Source: Candidatus Eremiobacterota bacterium (GTDB taxonomy: Bacteria > Vulcanimicrobiota > Vulcanimicrobiia > Vulcanimicrobiales > Vulcanimicrobiaceae). Taken from it: DNA of 52,822 bases. Location of the stretch: the NCBI GenBank assembly GCA_019235885.1, contig JAFAKB010000047.1:1-52822 (forward strand), read 5' to 3'. Positions 15,080 to 24,505 of this stretch are shown here, piece after piece (position 1 is the first letter of the stretch; the number at the start of each line of letters is the position of its first letter). The notes under the pieces were generated by a model. The model was given only the letters and a program-made list of their open reading frames with translations. It did no database searches and was not told the DNA's origin. The position numbers and the translations under genes were made by a program.

Positions 15080-15496
15080 CTAGATCTTCTTCATGAGGGC
15101 GATGCGGCCGGGGCCGCCGACCACGAGCGCGAGGCCGATGCCGACGAGCAGGACGAAGAACTCGACTCCTTCGCCGGCTTGTTTGCCGGAGAAGTTCATG
15201 AAAAAGCCGTTCGGCAAGTGCACGAGGATTGCGGCGACGGCCATATCGACCGTGAGGCCGAGCGCGACCAGCCGGGTCAGCACGCCGAGCACGAGCAGGA
15301 TCGGGCCCAGGAACTCCAGCGCGATGACCAGATAGACGAGCGGCGCCGGCAGGTCCAAGTGGCCGCTTAATCCCGCGACGACGCCCTGAATCCCAGGTCC
15401 GCCGAACCAGCCGAGCGCCTTCTGAGCCCCGTGCGGGAACATCACGACCGCCATCGTGAGGCGTAGGATCAGGAGGCTGACGTCGCTCGCGCGCAT
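15080..15496 (-). CDS. DoxX-family membrane protein
   Basis: 138 residues from ATG 15496. Four membrane helices with the DoxX motif set: LLILRLTMAVVMFPHGAQKA and LGWFGGPGIQG, then LVYLVIALEFLGPILLVLG. Closer to canonical DoxX (quinone-associated/YphA-like) proteins than the DoxX-like protein at 6492-6926. C-terminal GFFMNFSGKQAGEGVEFF followed by a last helix is typical. Convergent with the RES toxin gene; no partner gene suggests its electron donor. Confidence 0.85.
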   Translation of the reverse strand: MRASDVSLLILRLTMAVVMFPHGAQKALGWFGGPGIQGVVAGLSGHLDLPAPLVYLVIALEFLGPILLVLGVLTRLVALGLTVDMAVAAILVHLPNGFFMNFSGKQAGEGVEFFVLLVGIGLALVVGGPGRIALMKKI

Positions 15497-15532
15497 GCGA
15501 GGATCGTACCTCGTTTTGCCCGCCCGGCTCAA

Positions 15533-18355
15533 TCAGTCGCCGTCCGCGCTCGCTGCCGTGTCCGACACCCCACCGTCCAGCACCGCGACCGCGCGCGCGT
15601 AGAGCACCGCTTGCCGGCGCCGATAGATCTCGGGCCGCATCGCGTACCGCTGCTGCGCGAGCTTGTCGGCTTCGCGCGAAAGGCTCACGATGCGGGCGCC
15701 GCGCGCGGTGTCCGCGTCGGGCGCGCTCTGGTCGGTGCGCTCGAGCAGCGCGGCGATGCGGTTCCCTTCCGCACTCGCCGTTTGGGTGGGAACCGGGATC
15801 GCGTCGTACGGCGCGCCGTCGCCGCCGTACGCGGTGAAGAAATCGCTCATGTCGGTCGCAAGGGTGTCGCCGAGCGAGAGCGTGCCCAAGTGAAGAATCT
15901 GCTCGGTCGTCTTCAGCCCGCTGACCGTCGAGAGATGGTGCATCCCGACGTAGTGCCGCTTCACCCACGGCCCGGCGACGATTGCGTACGTGCGGTACTC
16001 GTCGACGTGATCGCGCGAGGACTGCGCGTCGTCGGGCATCACGAACAGCGCGGTGTGCTTCCACGACGGCAGGTGTGAAAGATACTGCACGATCAGCCCG
16101 AGCGCGCGGTCGCCGTCGGCGACCTCTTCGGGGATCGGCGGGATCCCCGGGCCGGCGCCGGTGTGGTCGGCGGGGAGCCAGATGTAGGTGTAGCGCGGCT
16201 GCCGGCCTTGCGCGACCAGCGCGCCGTAGTCGCGGACGAACTCCTTCGCGCGCCGCTCGTCGCGAATGCGCAAGTTCCAGCCCGGAAAGTTCACGTCGAC
16301 GTGGCCCGCGAGCACCACGGGCGCGGGAACGTCGAGACCGTAGAGCCCGCCGAGCCCTTGCGTCGGCGCGTCCTTGTCATCGGCGCTCACCCACTGCGGG
16401 TCGTCGGCCTTCGGGTCTTTCGCCTGCCCTTCGTCGTAGCCGCTCACGCGAATCAGATCGCCGTAGTCGCGGAAGTTGATGCGGTGCCGCGCGAGCGCGT
16501 TGAAGACGTAGCCGAGGCGCGGGTAGTCTTCCGGATCCTCATTCTTGTTGACGAGCGGCGTGCGGCCGCCTTTGGCGAACAGCGTGCGCTCCGAGTACAG
16601 CGTCGCCGTTCCCCCGGCGAAGAACTGGTGCCCGGCGTCCGACTCTTCGGCGTCGGCGAAGACGTTCGCCGCGACCGCGTAGCGGCGCGCCAGCGCGTGC
16701 AGATTCGGCGTGACGCTCTCGCCGAACGAGACCAGCGCGGGATCGCCGTACGGCGCGCCGAGATCCCCCAGCATCGCGTCGAACGTCTTGTTCTCCTCGA
16801 GGATCACGACGACGTGCGTGATCCCCTTCGGGTAGGTCACCGGCGTGGTCACCACGCGGCGCGTGTTCGCCAGCGTCGTCATGGTGCTGGATTTGAGCTG
16901 CACCGCGGCGAGGTCGATCTTCTGCAGCGTCGACCACACCGCGTTCGAGTCGGCGAAGATCGCCGGATCCCCGGTGAAGCCGGCGTCGTGGCCGAATCCT
17001 TTCGTGTTCACGACGTACAGCGTGCGGTCGTCGTTCGCGAGCGCGAGCGCGGTGGGGTACCAGCCGGTCGGGATCAGGCCGAGCCGGTGCAGGCGCACTG
17101 GATCGCGCGCGTCGATCACCGCGACCGCGTTGAGCCCGGCCAGCGCGACGTACAGCCGCGCGCCGTCTTTCGAGAGCGCGAGCGCGGCCGGCTGCGTCCC
17201 GTACGGGCCTTTGTCGAACAGCCGCAGCTCGGTCCCGCCGACCGCGCGCGGCGTGCCGCGCAGCGAGATCGTCGCCACGCGGTCGACGTTCGTCATCGCG
17301 ACGAACGCGTACGCGCCGTCCGGCGTCGCGACGACCGAGGTGGGATGCGCGCCGCCCACGACGCGCAAACCGTCCGGCGTGGGATCGAGCGGGAGCGCGG
17401 CGTTCGCGAAGGGCGGCGCGTCCTGCGGCTGCGCCGAGAAGTCGCCGTTCGCCGCCAGCGCGACGAACGAAACCGCCGAGGCGCGCCGCAGATCGGCCGC
17501 GACGTTGCGAAACGGCGGCGTCGTCGCCGGCTGCGCGAGCGCAGCGTAGCGCATCAGTCCTTCGTCGGTGACCAAGAGCCGATCGCCGGCGAGCGCCGCG
17601 CCGAACGGAAAGAACCCGACCGGCGCCGCGTTGCCGCTCAGCGTGCGCGTCGTGAGATCGATCGCGCTCACCGTGTCCGCCGCTTCGTTGACGACGTACG
17701 CGCGCCGCCCGTCCTTCGCGACGACGATCGTGCCGGGATAGCTGTGGCCGCGGTCGGCGAACGCCGGATCGCCCGGCACCGGCGGCGTCACGACGTGCGT
17801 CGCGTCGGCGCTCAAGTGACCGTTCTCGTCGAGGTCGAAGACGTACACCGCATTGCTCGGACCACCCGCCGCCAGCACCAGCGTGCGTGCGGGCTGCGCC
17901 GGATCGGCGAGCGCGGCGAGCCCGACCCAGAACTTCTCGCCCGGCGCGCGGTAGCGGTCGACGACGCGCATCGTGGCGAGGTCGACGACGGCGAGCGAGA
18001 ACCCGCCGGTCGCGCCGGAGTCGACCAGCGAGTGCACCATCCCTTCGCGCTCGTCGTCGTTGCTGACGATCGCGAAGCGCCCGTCCGGCGTCAGCGCGAC
18101 GCCGAGCGCGTTCATCCCCGTCACGACGCTCTCGCCGAGCGGCGTGACGATCCGCCCCGACGGCAGCACCGCGTCGTACACGCCGCCGCGGAAATGCCCG
18201 GCCGGAATGTTTCCCGCGGGCGCGGCGTAGCTGACGCGAACGGCGTGCGCGGCCGGCGCAGCGTGCTTGGGTGCGTGCTTCGGCACGGCGGCGCTCGCGG
18301 CGGAGGGCACGAGCGCGAGCAGCACGGCGGCGAGCGCGAAGCGATTCGAATGCAT
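15533..18355 (-). CDS. Secreted bifunctional YncE-like propeller / phosphoesterase protein
   Basis: 940 residues. A signal peptide (LAAVLLALVPSAASA) leads into a YncE-like beta-propeller (about residues 50-500) with blades such as TPDGRFAIVSNDD, KDGRRAYVVNEAADTV and DGARLYVALAGLNAV. A phosphoesterase domain follows (about 520-860): VVILEENKTFDAMLGDLG, ADAEESDAGHQFF, then DDAQSSRDHVDEYRTYAIV, as in PF04185 phospholipase C/acid phosphatases. The Glu-Glu-Asn and Asp-His pairs are expected metal ligands. Likely a periplasmic or extracellular phosphatase. It follows the MocR gene at 24 bp and has AAGGAA before its ATG. Confidence 0.88.
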   Translation of the reverse strand: MHSNRFALAAVLLALVPSAASAAVPKHAPKHAAPAAHAVRVSYAAPAGNIPAGHFRGGVYDAVLPSGRIVTPLGESVVTGMNALGVALTPDGRFAIVSNDDEREGMVHSLVDSGATGGFSLAVVDLATMRVVDRYRAPGEKFWVGLAALADPAQPARTLVLAAGGPSNAVYVFDLDENGHLSADATHVVTPPVPGDPAFADRGHSYPGTIVVAKDGRRAYVVNEAADTVSAIDLTTRTLSGNAAPVGFFPFGAALAGDRLLVTDEGLMRYAALAQPATTPPFRNVAADLRRASAVSFVALAANGDFSAQPQDAPPFANAALPLDPTPDGLRVVGGAHPTSVVATPDGAYAFVAMTNVDRVATISLRGTPRAVGGTELRLFDKGPYGTQPAALALSKDGARLYVALAGLNAVAVIDARDPVRLHRLGLIPTGWYPTALALANDDRTLYVVNTKGFGHDAGFTGDPAIFADSNAVWSTLQKIDLAAVQLKSSTMTTLANTRRVVTTPVTYPKGITHVVVILEENKTFDAMLGDLGAPYGDPALVSFGESVTPNLHALARRYAVAANVFADAEESDAGHQFFAGGTATLYSERTLFAKGGRTPLVNKNEDPEDYPRLGYVFNALARHRINFRDYGDLIRVSGYDEGQAKDPKADDPQWVSADDKDAPTQGLGGLYGLDVPAPVVLAGHVDVNFPGWNLRIRDERRAKEFVRDYGALVAQGRQPRYTYIWLPADHTGAGPGIPPIPEEVADGDRALGLIVQYLSHLPSWKHTALFVMPDDAQSSRDHVDEYRTYAIVAGPWVKRHYVGMHHLSTVSGLKTTEQILHLGTLSLGDTLATDMSDFFTAYGGDGAPYDAIPVPTQTASAEGNRIAALLERTDQSAPDADTARGARIVSLSREADKLAQQRYAMRPEIYRRRQAVLYARAVAVLDGGVSDTAASADGD

Positions 18356-18379
18356 CGGTTCCTTCGTCTTGAGGCGTTC

Positions 18380-19816
18380 TTAAGAAAGGGCGCGAGCGAG
18401 GCGGTCGACCGCGCGCAACAGCGCGTCGTCGTCGAGGTCGCCGAACGAGAGCCGCAGCGCCGGCGGGCCGGTGCGCGTCGGATAGAACGGATCGGCGGGC
18501 ATCACCAAGACCCCTTCGCGGGCGCACCGGTCGAATGCCGCCTGCGTCGAGAGCCGAGGCGGCAGCCGCAGCCAGACGTTCGTCCCGGCCTGCGGCGCGC
18601 GCACGTCGGCCCACGGCAGCGCGCGCGCCAGCGCGTCGACGAACAGGTCGCGCCGCCGGCGGTAGAGCGAGCGCGCCAGCTTGAGATGGCGTGAATATGC
18701 CGGAGCGCGCATGAACCGCCACAGCGCGCGCTGGGTGAGCGTCGAGGTGAACGAGTCGGTGCGCACCTTCGCCGCCTCGATCTGCATCCGCAGCGCGCCC
18801 TTCACCCGCAAGTAGCCGATCCGCAATGCCGGAAAGATCGACTTCGAGAGCGACTCCATCATCACCACGCGGCCGTCGGTGTCGTAAGCGGCGAGCGGCG
18901 GCGGCGGGGATCCCTCGTACGTGAACGTCCAGCCGGTCTGGTCTTCGAGCACCACGACGTCGTAGCGCCGCGCCAGCTCGACGATCGCCTTTCCGCGCCG
19001 CGCCGGAAGCACGGTTCCGGTCGGGTTCTCGGCGATCGGGCAGATCGAGAACAAGCGCGGCCGGTACTCGGCGAAGACGCGCTCGACGTCGTCGATGCGC
19101 ACGCCGTCGGCGTCGCCGCGCACCTCGACGTAGCTCGCGCCGCGCGCGTCGAACACGCCGAGCGTCCCGGGATACGTCGGCGACTCCGACGCCACGACGG
19201 CGCGCTCCGAGAGCAGCACCGAGGCGATCAAGTCGGCAGCCTGCTGCGCGCCCGAGGTGACGATGATCTCCGCCGCGCTCGCATCGCAGCCGCGCGCGTT
19301 CAGCGATTCGGCGAACGTTGCGCAGAGATCCGGATCGCCGGTGTTCGCGCGGTACTGCATCAGCTCGGGCGGGTCGTCGGCGAACGTGCGCTGCATCGCG
19401 CGCCCGAACTCCGCCATCGGAAAGGTTTCCGGCGCCGGAATCGCGCGCGCCAGCGAAATGACGCCGGGCGCGGTCGCCTGCGCGAGCCGGTCCATCACCC
19501 CTTCCATCCGCTCGCCCCGCGAGAGCAGCGAAGGCTCCCACGTGCGCGCGAACGGCGCGTCGTCGACCTGCGCCGCCGGCGCGACGAACGTCCCGCGCCC
19601 GACGCGCGAGACGACGCGCCCGCGCGCCGCCAGCGTCTCGTACGCCTGCGAGACCGTCACCAGCGCGACGTCGAGCTCGCCCGCCAGCGAGCGAATCGGC
19701 GGCAGCCGCTCCTCGGGCGCCAGCTCACCGCGCTCGATCGACGTCGCGAGCGCGTCCGCGATCTGCACGTACAAGGGACGAGGATCGCGCGAGTCGAGCG
19801 CGATCGCCGGCGTCAT
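18380..19816 (-). CDS. MocR-type regulator / PLP aminotransferase fusion
   Basis: 478 residues. Residues 10-85 form a GntR winged HTH (PLYVQIADALATSIERGEL, with LPPIRSLAGELDVALVTVS). The rest is a fold-type I aminotransferase with the PLP-lysine motif SLSKSIFPALRIGY, the Asn-Pro of PIAENPTGTVLP and the C-terminal phosphate-binding LRLSFG. Such proteins can be PLP-sensing activators (PdxR, GabR) or 2-aminoadipate-type aminotransferases (LysN). ATG 19816 overlaps the response-regulator stop (ATGA), so it is the third gene of the malic enzyme operon. Confidence 0.88.
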   Translation of the reverse strand: MTPAIALDSRDPRPLYVQIADALATSIERGELAPEERLPPIRSLAGELDVALVTVSQAYETLAARGRVVSRVGRGTFVAPAAQVDDAPFARTWEPSLLSRGERMEGVMDRLAQATAPGVISLARAIPAPETFPMAEFGRAMQRTFADDPPELMQYRANTGDPDLCATFAESLNARGCDASAAEIIVTSGAQQAADLIASVLLSERAVVASESPTYPGTLGVFDARGASYVEVRGDADGVRIDDVERVFAEYRPRLFSICPIAENPTGTVLPARRGKAIVELARRYDVVVLEDQTGWTFTYEGSPPPPLAAYDTDGRVVMMESLSKSIFPALRIGYLRVKGALRMQIEAAKVRTDSFTSTLTQRALWRFMRAPAYSRHLKLARSLYRRRRDLFVDALARALPWADVRAPQAGTNVWLRLPPRLSTQAAFDRCAREGVLVMPADPFYPTRTGPPALRLSFGDLDDDALLRAVDRLARALS

Positions 19817-20499
19817 CGCTCGTCGAGCCGGTAGCCGATTCCGCGAACGGACGAGATGGCGAGCGTCGCGTTGACCTCGTTGAGCTTCTTGCGCAATGCG
19901 GCGACGTGAACGTCGACGACGCGCGTCGGCACGCCCGAGACGTCGTTCCAGACGCGTTCCAGGATCTGCGCGCGGGTCAGCAGCTTGCCGACGTTCTCGG
20001 CCAGATACCACAGCAGCCGGAACTCGAGCGCCGTGAGCGTCACGCTCTTGCCGTTGTTCTCCAGCGTGTGGAAGTCGCGCACCAGCGTCGCGCCGCCAAC
20101 TTGGAGCCGGCCTTCCTGATCGGTCTTGCGCGAGCGCTCGCGCCGGCGCAGGAACGACTGGACGCGCGCGACCAGCTCGTTCCCGGAGAACGGCTTGCGG
20201 ATGTAGTCGTCGGCCCCGAGCCCCAGCCCCTTGAGCACGTCGTTCTCGCTCGAGTGCGCGCTCACCATCAGGATGAACGCGTCGGAGGAGTTCGCCAGCG
20301 AGGTGCACACGTCGAGCCCCGAGATGTCGGGCAGCTCGACGTCGAGCAGCACGATCGCCGGCTTGAAGACCGGCTCGGTCTCGAGGCCGGCGGAGCCGGT
20401 GCTGGCGATGCGAACTTCGTAGCCGCTCCGTTCCAGGATCATCTTCTCGAACGTCGCGACGTCGGCGTCGTCTTCGATGATGAGAATGCGGTCGGACAC
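19813..20499 (-). CDS. OmpR/PhoB-family response regulator, orphan
   Basis: 228 residues. Receiver domain with acidic pair IIEDDADV, phospho-acceptor Asp53 in LLDVELPD and the conserved Lys in RKPFSGNEL. The C-terminal winged HTH has TALEFRLLWYLAENVGKLLT and RVVDVHVAALRKKL, then GIGYRL. GTG 20499 begins 1 nt after the malic enzyme stop and its own stop overlaps the MocR-type start. No histidine kinase lies in the window, so it is an orphan here. The Arg-Lys-rich inter-domain linker is short. Confidence 0.92.
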   Translation of the reverse strand: MSDRILIIEDDADVATFEKMILERSGYEVRIASTGSAGLETEPVFKPAIVLLDVELPDISGLDVCTSLANSSDAFILMVSAHSSENDVLKGLGLGADDYIRKPFSGNELVARVQSFLRRRERSRKTDQEGRLQVGGATLVRDFHTLENNGKSVTLTALEFRLLWYLAENVGKLLTRAQILERVWNDVSGVPTRVVDVHVAALRKKLNEVNATLAISSVRGIGYRLDER

Positions 20500-20500
20500 C

Positions 20501-21952
20501 TCAACGAGCTCCCGCGTGCTCGGCGGCCGCTTCTTCGTCCGCGACGACCAGCTCGCGCCGCGCGACGCCTTCGTCGACGGCCGCCTGCGCGACCGCCTTG
20601 GCGACCGCGTCGACCACCTTGGCGTCGAAGACGCTCGGGATGATGTACTCGGCACTGCGCTCTTCGCCGACGATGTCGGCGATCGCGCGCGCGGCGGCGA
20701 GCTTCATCCCTTCGGTGATCTTGCGCGCGCGCGAGTCGAGCGCGCCGCGAAAGATCCCCGGGAACGAGAGCAGGTTGTTGATCTGGTTCGGAAAGTCGCT
20801 GCGCCCGGTGCCGAGCACGGCCGCGTACGGCGCCGCCTGGTCCGGCATCACCTCCGGCGTCGGGTTCGCCATCGCGAACACGATCGGGTCGCGCGCCATC
20901 GTGCCGATCCACTCCGGCTGCAAGATCCCCGGCGCGCTCACGCCGATGAACACGTCGGCGCCCTTGATGACGTCCTGCAGCGACCCGCGGCGGTTCTCGC
21001 GGTTGGTGTGCTCCGCAAGCCAGGTCCAGTGCGAGTTGTGGTACTGCTCGTCGCGGGTCAGCGCGCCGTCGCGGTCGACCGCGATCACGTCGCGCACGCC
21101 GGCGGCGAGCAGCATCTTGATCGTCGCCGTCCCCGCCGCGCCGCTCCCGGTCAGCACGATGGTGAGGTCTTCCATCTCCTTGCCGACGACCGCGGCGGCG
21201 TTGAGCAGCGCGGCCAGGATCACGACCGCGGTGCCGTGCTGGTCGTCGTGCATCACCGGGATGTCGAGCTCTTCGACCAACCGGCGCTCGACCTCGAAGC
21301 AGCGCGGCGCGCTGATGTCTTCCAAATTGATCCCGCCGAAGATCGGCGCGATGTGCTTGGCGGTTTCGACGATCTCGTCGACGTCCTTGGTGTCGAGGCA
21401 GATCGGGAACGCGTCGATGTCGGCGAACTGCTTGAAGAGCATGCACTTGCCCTCCATCACCGGCGCCGCGCCGTACGGCCCGATGTCGCCGAGGCCGAGC
21501 ACCGCGGTCCCGTCGCTCAGCACGCAGACGGTGTTGCGCTTGATCGTCAGCGCGTAGGCTTTCTTGGGATCCTTCGCGATCGCGCTCGAGACGCGCGCGA
21601 CGCCGGGCGTGTAGACCGTCGAAAGGTCTTGGCGCGTCTTGACCGGCCGAGTGATCCCGGTGCGGATCTTTCCGCCGAGGTGAGCGAGAAACGTCGAGTC
21701 GGAGACGTTCACGATCCGCACGCCCTCGACGCCGCCGACCGCGCGCATCACCGCCTCGCCGACCGGTTCGCTGGGGACGTTCACCGAGATGTCGCGGACG
21801 ACGGCGTTCTTCGTGACGGAGCGCGTGTCGACCGCGCCGACCGTTCCGCCGGCGTCGCCGATCGCCGAGGCGAGGACGCCGAACGAACCCGGCGTATTCG
21901 GCGTTTCCAGCCGTATGACGAGCTGGGTGCCGATCGAAGGAGCGGAGGCCAT
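20501..21952 (-). CDS. NAD(P)-dependent malic enzyme with N-terminal ACT domain
   Basis: About 483 residues from ATG 21952. Residues 8-85 are an ACT-type regulatory domain (TQLVIRLETPNTPGSFGVLA). The malic enzyme core follows: TVYTPGVA with the catalytic Tyr, metal-site region INLEDISAPRCFEVE, HDDQHGTA, and the nucleotide-binding IVLTGSGAAGTATIK. It decarboxylates malate to pyruvate with NAD(P)+. ACT fusion suggests amino-acid or related allosteric control. An upstream in-frame ATG at 22069 adds a basic 39-residue tail and is less likely. It is followed at 1 nt by the response regulator and diverges from the cyclase gene. Confidence 0.92.
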   Translation of the reverse strand: MASAPSIGTQLVIRLETPNTPGSFGVLASAIGDAGGTVGAVDTRSVTKNAVVRDISVNVPSEPVGEAVMRAVGGVEGVRIVNVSDSTFLAHLGGKIRTGITRPVKTRQDLSTVYTPGVARVSSAIAKDPKKAYALTIKRNTVCVLSDGTAVLGLGDIGPYGAAPVMEGKCMLFKQFADIDAFPICLDTKDVDEIVETAKHIAPIFGGINLEDISAPRCFEVERRLVEELDIPVMHDDQHGTAVVILAALLNAAAVVGKEMEDLTIVLTGSGAAGTATIKMLLAAGVRDVIAVDRDGALTRDEQYHNSHWTWLAEHTNRENRRGSLQDVIKGADVFIGVSAPGILQPEWIGTMARDPIVFAMANPTPEVMPDQAAPYAAVLGTGRSDFPNQINNLLSFPGIFRGALDSRARKITEGMKLAAARAIADIVGEERSAEYIIPSVFDAKVVDAVAKAVAQAAVDEGVARRELVVADEEAAAEHAGAR

Positions 21953-22078
21953 CGCGTTCGGGTACGGTGTCTCGCGCCGGGTGTCCTCGCCCAGCGGGCC
22001 GCTCGTCGCCTTGCCGAAGCGCTCCTTCCCGGCGGGCGGCAGTCGACGAAATCGTTCAATTTTGGGCATCCTGGAACT

Positions 22079-23038
22079 ATGACGTCCGTCACGGCCGCGG
22101 CCGCCGGCGCCCTGGGCGCGCTGGCGCTGGTCGCGGTGGCGACCGGTCCGGCGCTGCGCAGGCGCCGCGAGACGCTGGAGGCCGCGGCCGCCGCGGCGCT
22201 GGCGCTCGTCGCGACGGTCCTGGGCGGCGACGACTTCGTGCTGATCGGGGTCGCGCTCGTGCTGAGCGCGGCGGCGGTCGCCCGCTACACGCAAGCGGTC
22301 CTCTCGGCGACCCGGGACGCGCCGGCCCGGCTGTTCGCCGCGTTCGAGCGCGAGAGCGAGGCGCGCGGCCGGTTCCTTCCGCGCACGCTGGTCGACCGGC
22401 TCGGCCGCACGCTGGACGACGTCGCGATCGGCGACCGGGCGACCGAGCCCATGACCGTCCTCTTTGCCGACATCCGCGACTCGACGGCGCTCACCGAGCA
22501 ACTCTCGTCGGAGGACGCGTTCGTCCTGATCGCCGACTTCTTCGCGCGCTCGGCGCGGGTCGTGCGCGAGCACCGCGGCAGCATCGACAAGTACCTGGGC
22601 GACGGCTACATGGCGCTCTTCCCGCGCTGCGTCGAGGACGCCCTCGACGCCGCGCTCGCGCTGCAGAACGCGGTCCGCGAGCTGAACCGCGAGAAGCTCG
22701 GCCCGCCGATCGAGGTCGGGGTCGGCATCCACACCGGCCCGGTGACGTTCGGCACGGTCGGCGACGCGCGCCACATCGACACCACCGTCGTCTCCGACAC
22801 CGTCAACACTGCCAAGCGCGTCGAAGGCCTCTCGAAGCGCTTGCGCGCGCCCGTTCTCGCCACGGAAGACGTGATGCACTTGGTGCGCGAGCCCGCGCGC
22901 TACATCGTGCGCCCGCTCGGCGCGCAGCCCGTCCGCGGCAAGCGCGAGCCGGTCGACGTGATGGCGATCGAGCCGGCCCCGGAAGTCCGCCGCATCAACC
23001 TCGGCCGCCGCCCACCAGTGGTGAAACGCCGCAACTGA
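22079..23038 (+). CDS. Membrane-anchored class III adenylate/guanylate cyclase
   Basis: 319 residues. The first ~75 residues hold hydrophobic segments (LGALALVAVATGPAL, AAAAALALVATVLGG, VLIGVALVLSAAAVA), so the enzyme is membrane-anchored. The catalytic domain has both metal Asp residues (VLFADIRDSTALTEQL and KYLGDGYMALFP), the GxxxGxV turn GIHTGPVTFGTVGD and the transition-state pair in SDTVNTAKRVEGLS. Makes cAMP or cGMP; the Lys in IDKYLGD favours ATP. It diverges from the malic enzyme operon over 126 bp and converges on the serine hydrolase gene. Confidence 0.92.
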   Translation: MTSVTAAAAGALGALALVAVATGPALRRRRETLEAAAAAALALVATVLGGDDFVLIGVALVLSAAAVARYTQAVLSATRDAPARLFAAFERESEARGRFLPRTLVDRLGRTLDDVAIGDRATEPMTVLFADIRDSTALTEQLSSEDAFVLIADFFARSARVVREHRGSIDKYLGDGYMALFPRCVEDALDAALALQNAVRELNREKLGPPIEVGVGIHTGPVTFGTVGDARHIDTTVVSDTVNTAKRVEGLSKRLRAPVLATEDVMHLVREPARYIVRPLGAQPVRGKREPVDVMAIEPAPEVRRINLGRRPPVVKRRN

Positions 23039-23049
23039 GCCGTGCGCGC

Positions 23050-24480
23050 TCAGTGAAAACCGGCGATCTTCCGGTTCTTGTCGAGCACGAGCGTCAACGG
23101 AACGGTTTGACCGCTCGAGAACGTAGCGTCGTAGCGGTAGGCGACGTAGACTTGCACGGGCTGTTTCGCGCGAAAGGCGAGTGAGCGCAGCGTACCGAGC
23201 GGCGCGAACTGCGCTTTCAACTGGTCCAGCGCGGCGGGCGTGAGCGCGGCGTTCATCGGCTCGTCCAGCGTCGAGCGATCGACCGTCCCAGCCTGGACGC
23301 CGGTCACGAATGCACGCAGCATCGCGGTGACGGCAGGATCTTCGGCTGCAGCCGCCGCTGCGGCTTGCGCCGCACGCGCCTGCGCGAGAACCGACGGCAA
23401 CGTCTGCTGCAGCACCGCGGCGTTCGCCACCGGGGTCGGAAAATCGAACGCGTCGCTGAGCACGACGATCGCGTAGCGCTCGCTGGGAATCAGCTCGTTC
23501 TCCGCTTCGAAGCCCGGGACGCCGCCGTGGTGGCCGACGAACGTCACGCCGCCGCTCGTGGCGAGCGATACGCCGAGCCCGTACCGTACGCTTGCCCCGA
23601 GTTCGGCGGCGTCGACCGCGCTCGACTGCATCTCCGCGAAGGTGGCTGGTTTCAGCAGCCGGCCGTCCATCAAGGCGACGTCGAAGCGCGCGAGGTCTGT
23701 GGCGGTCGAGACGATGTCGCCGTCGGCGTAGACCCATGAGAGCGAGTACGGAGGCGCCGGCGTTCCGCTCGCGTCCATGTAGCCGCGCGCCACCGGCACA
23801 CCGGCCGGCGGCGTACCGACCGTCGTGTCGTGCATTTGCGCCGGACCGAAGATGTGCTCGCGCTCGTACGCGGCGAGCGGCACCTTTGCGACGGCTTCGA
23901 CGACGAGCCCGAGCAGCACGTACCCCGTGTTGCTGTACGAGAACTTCGTTCCGGGCTTGAAATCGAGCGGGTGCGCCGCGACCGCGGCGAGGATCGCGCT
24001 CGGCGTCGTCGGCGTCGCGACGCGCCCGCTGTTGAACGCCTCGTCGCCGTAGTTCCAGAGGCCCGACGTGTGCGTGAGCAGTTGGCGAATCGTCACCTCG
24101 CTTGCGTGCGGCGCGCTCGGCACGTACGTCGCGAGCGGTGCGTCGAGCCGGACGCGCCCCGACTCGACGAGCTGCATCACCGAGACCGCGGTGAACATCT
24201 TCGTGACCGAAGCGATCGGGAAGCGCGTCGCCGGCGTGGCGGCCGTCTTCGTCGCGAGATCGGCGACGCCGAACGCGCGCGCGTACACGATGTCGCCGTG
24301 CTCGACGACGGCGACCGAAAGCGCCGGCGAGAGCCCTTTCTTCTCGCCGGTGGCCGCTTGCAGCGCACGATCGATGCGCGTCGCGACGTCGGTTGTAACC
24401 TCGTCCGGCACGGGCGCGGCGAACGCCGGCGCGGCCAGCGCGGCGAAGAGTGCCAAAGCGGCAACGGTGCGGTGCATCAT
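23050..24480 (-). CDS. Secreted serine hydrolase of the beta-lactamase/esterase (class C-like) family
   Basis: 476 residues. Signal peptide (VAALALFAALAAPAFA), then the SxxK motif in PIASVTKMFTAVS, the Tyr-x-Asn motif YSNTGYVLLG, and HHGGVPGFE taking the KTG-like position, which is the pattern of EstB/AmpH-like D-alanyl-D-alanine carboxypeptidase or esterase proteins. A helical Ala-rich stretch and a C-terminal domain of about 120 residues (TVPLTLVLDKNRKIAGFH at the end) follow. It lies 25 bp downstream of pmbA on the same strand, so it may share that transcript. Substrate not inferable. Confidence 0.85.
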   Translation of the reverse strand: MMHRTVAALALFAALAAPAFAAPVPDEVTTDVATRIDRALQAATGEKKGLSPALSVAVVEHGDIVYARAFGVADLATKTAATPATRFPIASVTKMFTAVSVMQLVESGRVRLDAPLATYVPSAPHASEVTIRQLLTHTSGLWNYGDEAFNSGRVATPTTPSAILAAVAAHPLDFKPGTKFSYSNTGYVLLGLVVEAVAKVPLAAYEREHIFGPAQMHDTTVGTPPAGVPVARGYMDASGTPAPPYSLSWVYADGDIVSTATDLARFDVALMDGRLLKPATFAEMQSSAVDAAELGASVRYGLGVSLATSGGVTFVGHHGGVPGFEAENELIPSERYAIVVLSDAFDFPTPVANAAVLQQTLPSVLAQARAAQAAAAAAAEDPAVTAMLRAFVTGVQAGTVDRSTLDEPMNAALTPAALDQLKAQFAPLGTLRSLAFRAKQPVQVYVAYRYDATFSSGQTVPLTLVLDKNRKIAGFH

Positions 24481-24505
24481 GTTCCCTTTTACTCCGGCGC
24501 GGCGG

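Noticed and set aside
16163-18694. 843-residue plus-strand ORF antisense to the YncE/phosphoesterase gene
   Set aside because: Arg/Val/Glu-rich shadow; the minus strand carries recognisable domains.
20477-22078. Upstream extension of the plus-strand cyclase ORF
   Set aside because: The extension is antisense to malic enzyme; the cyclase starts at ATG 22079 with its membrane segments.
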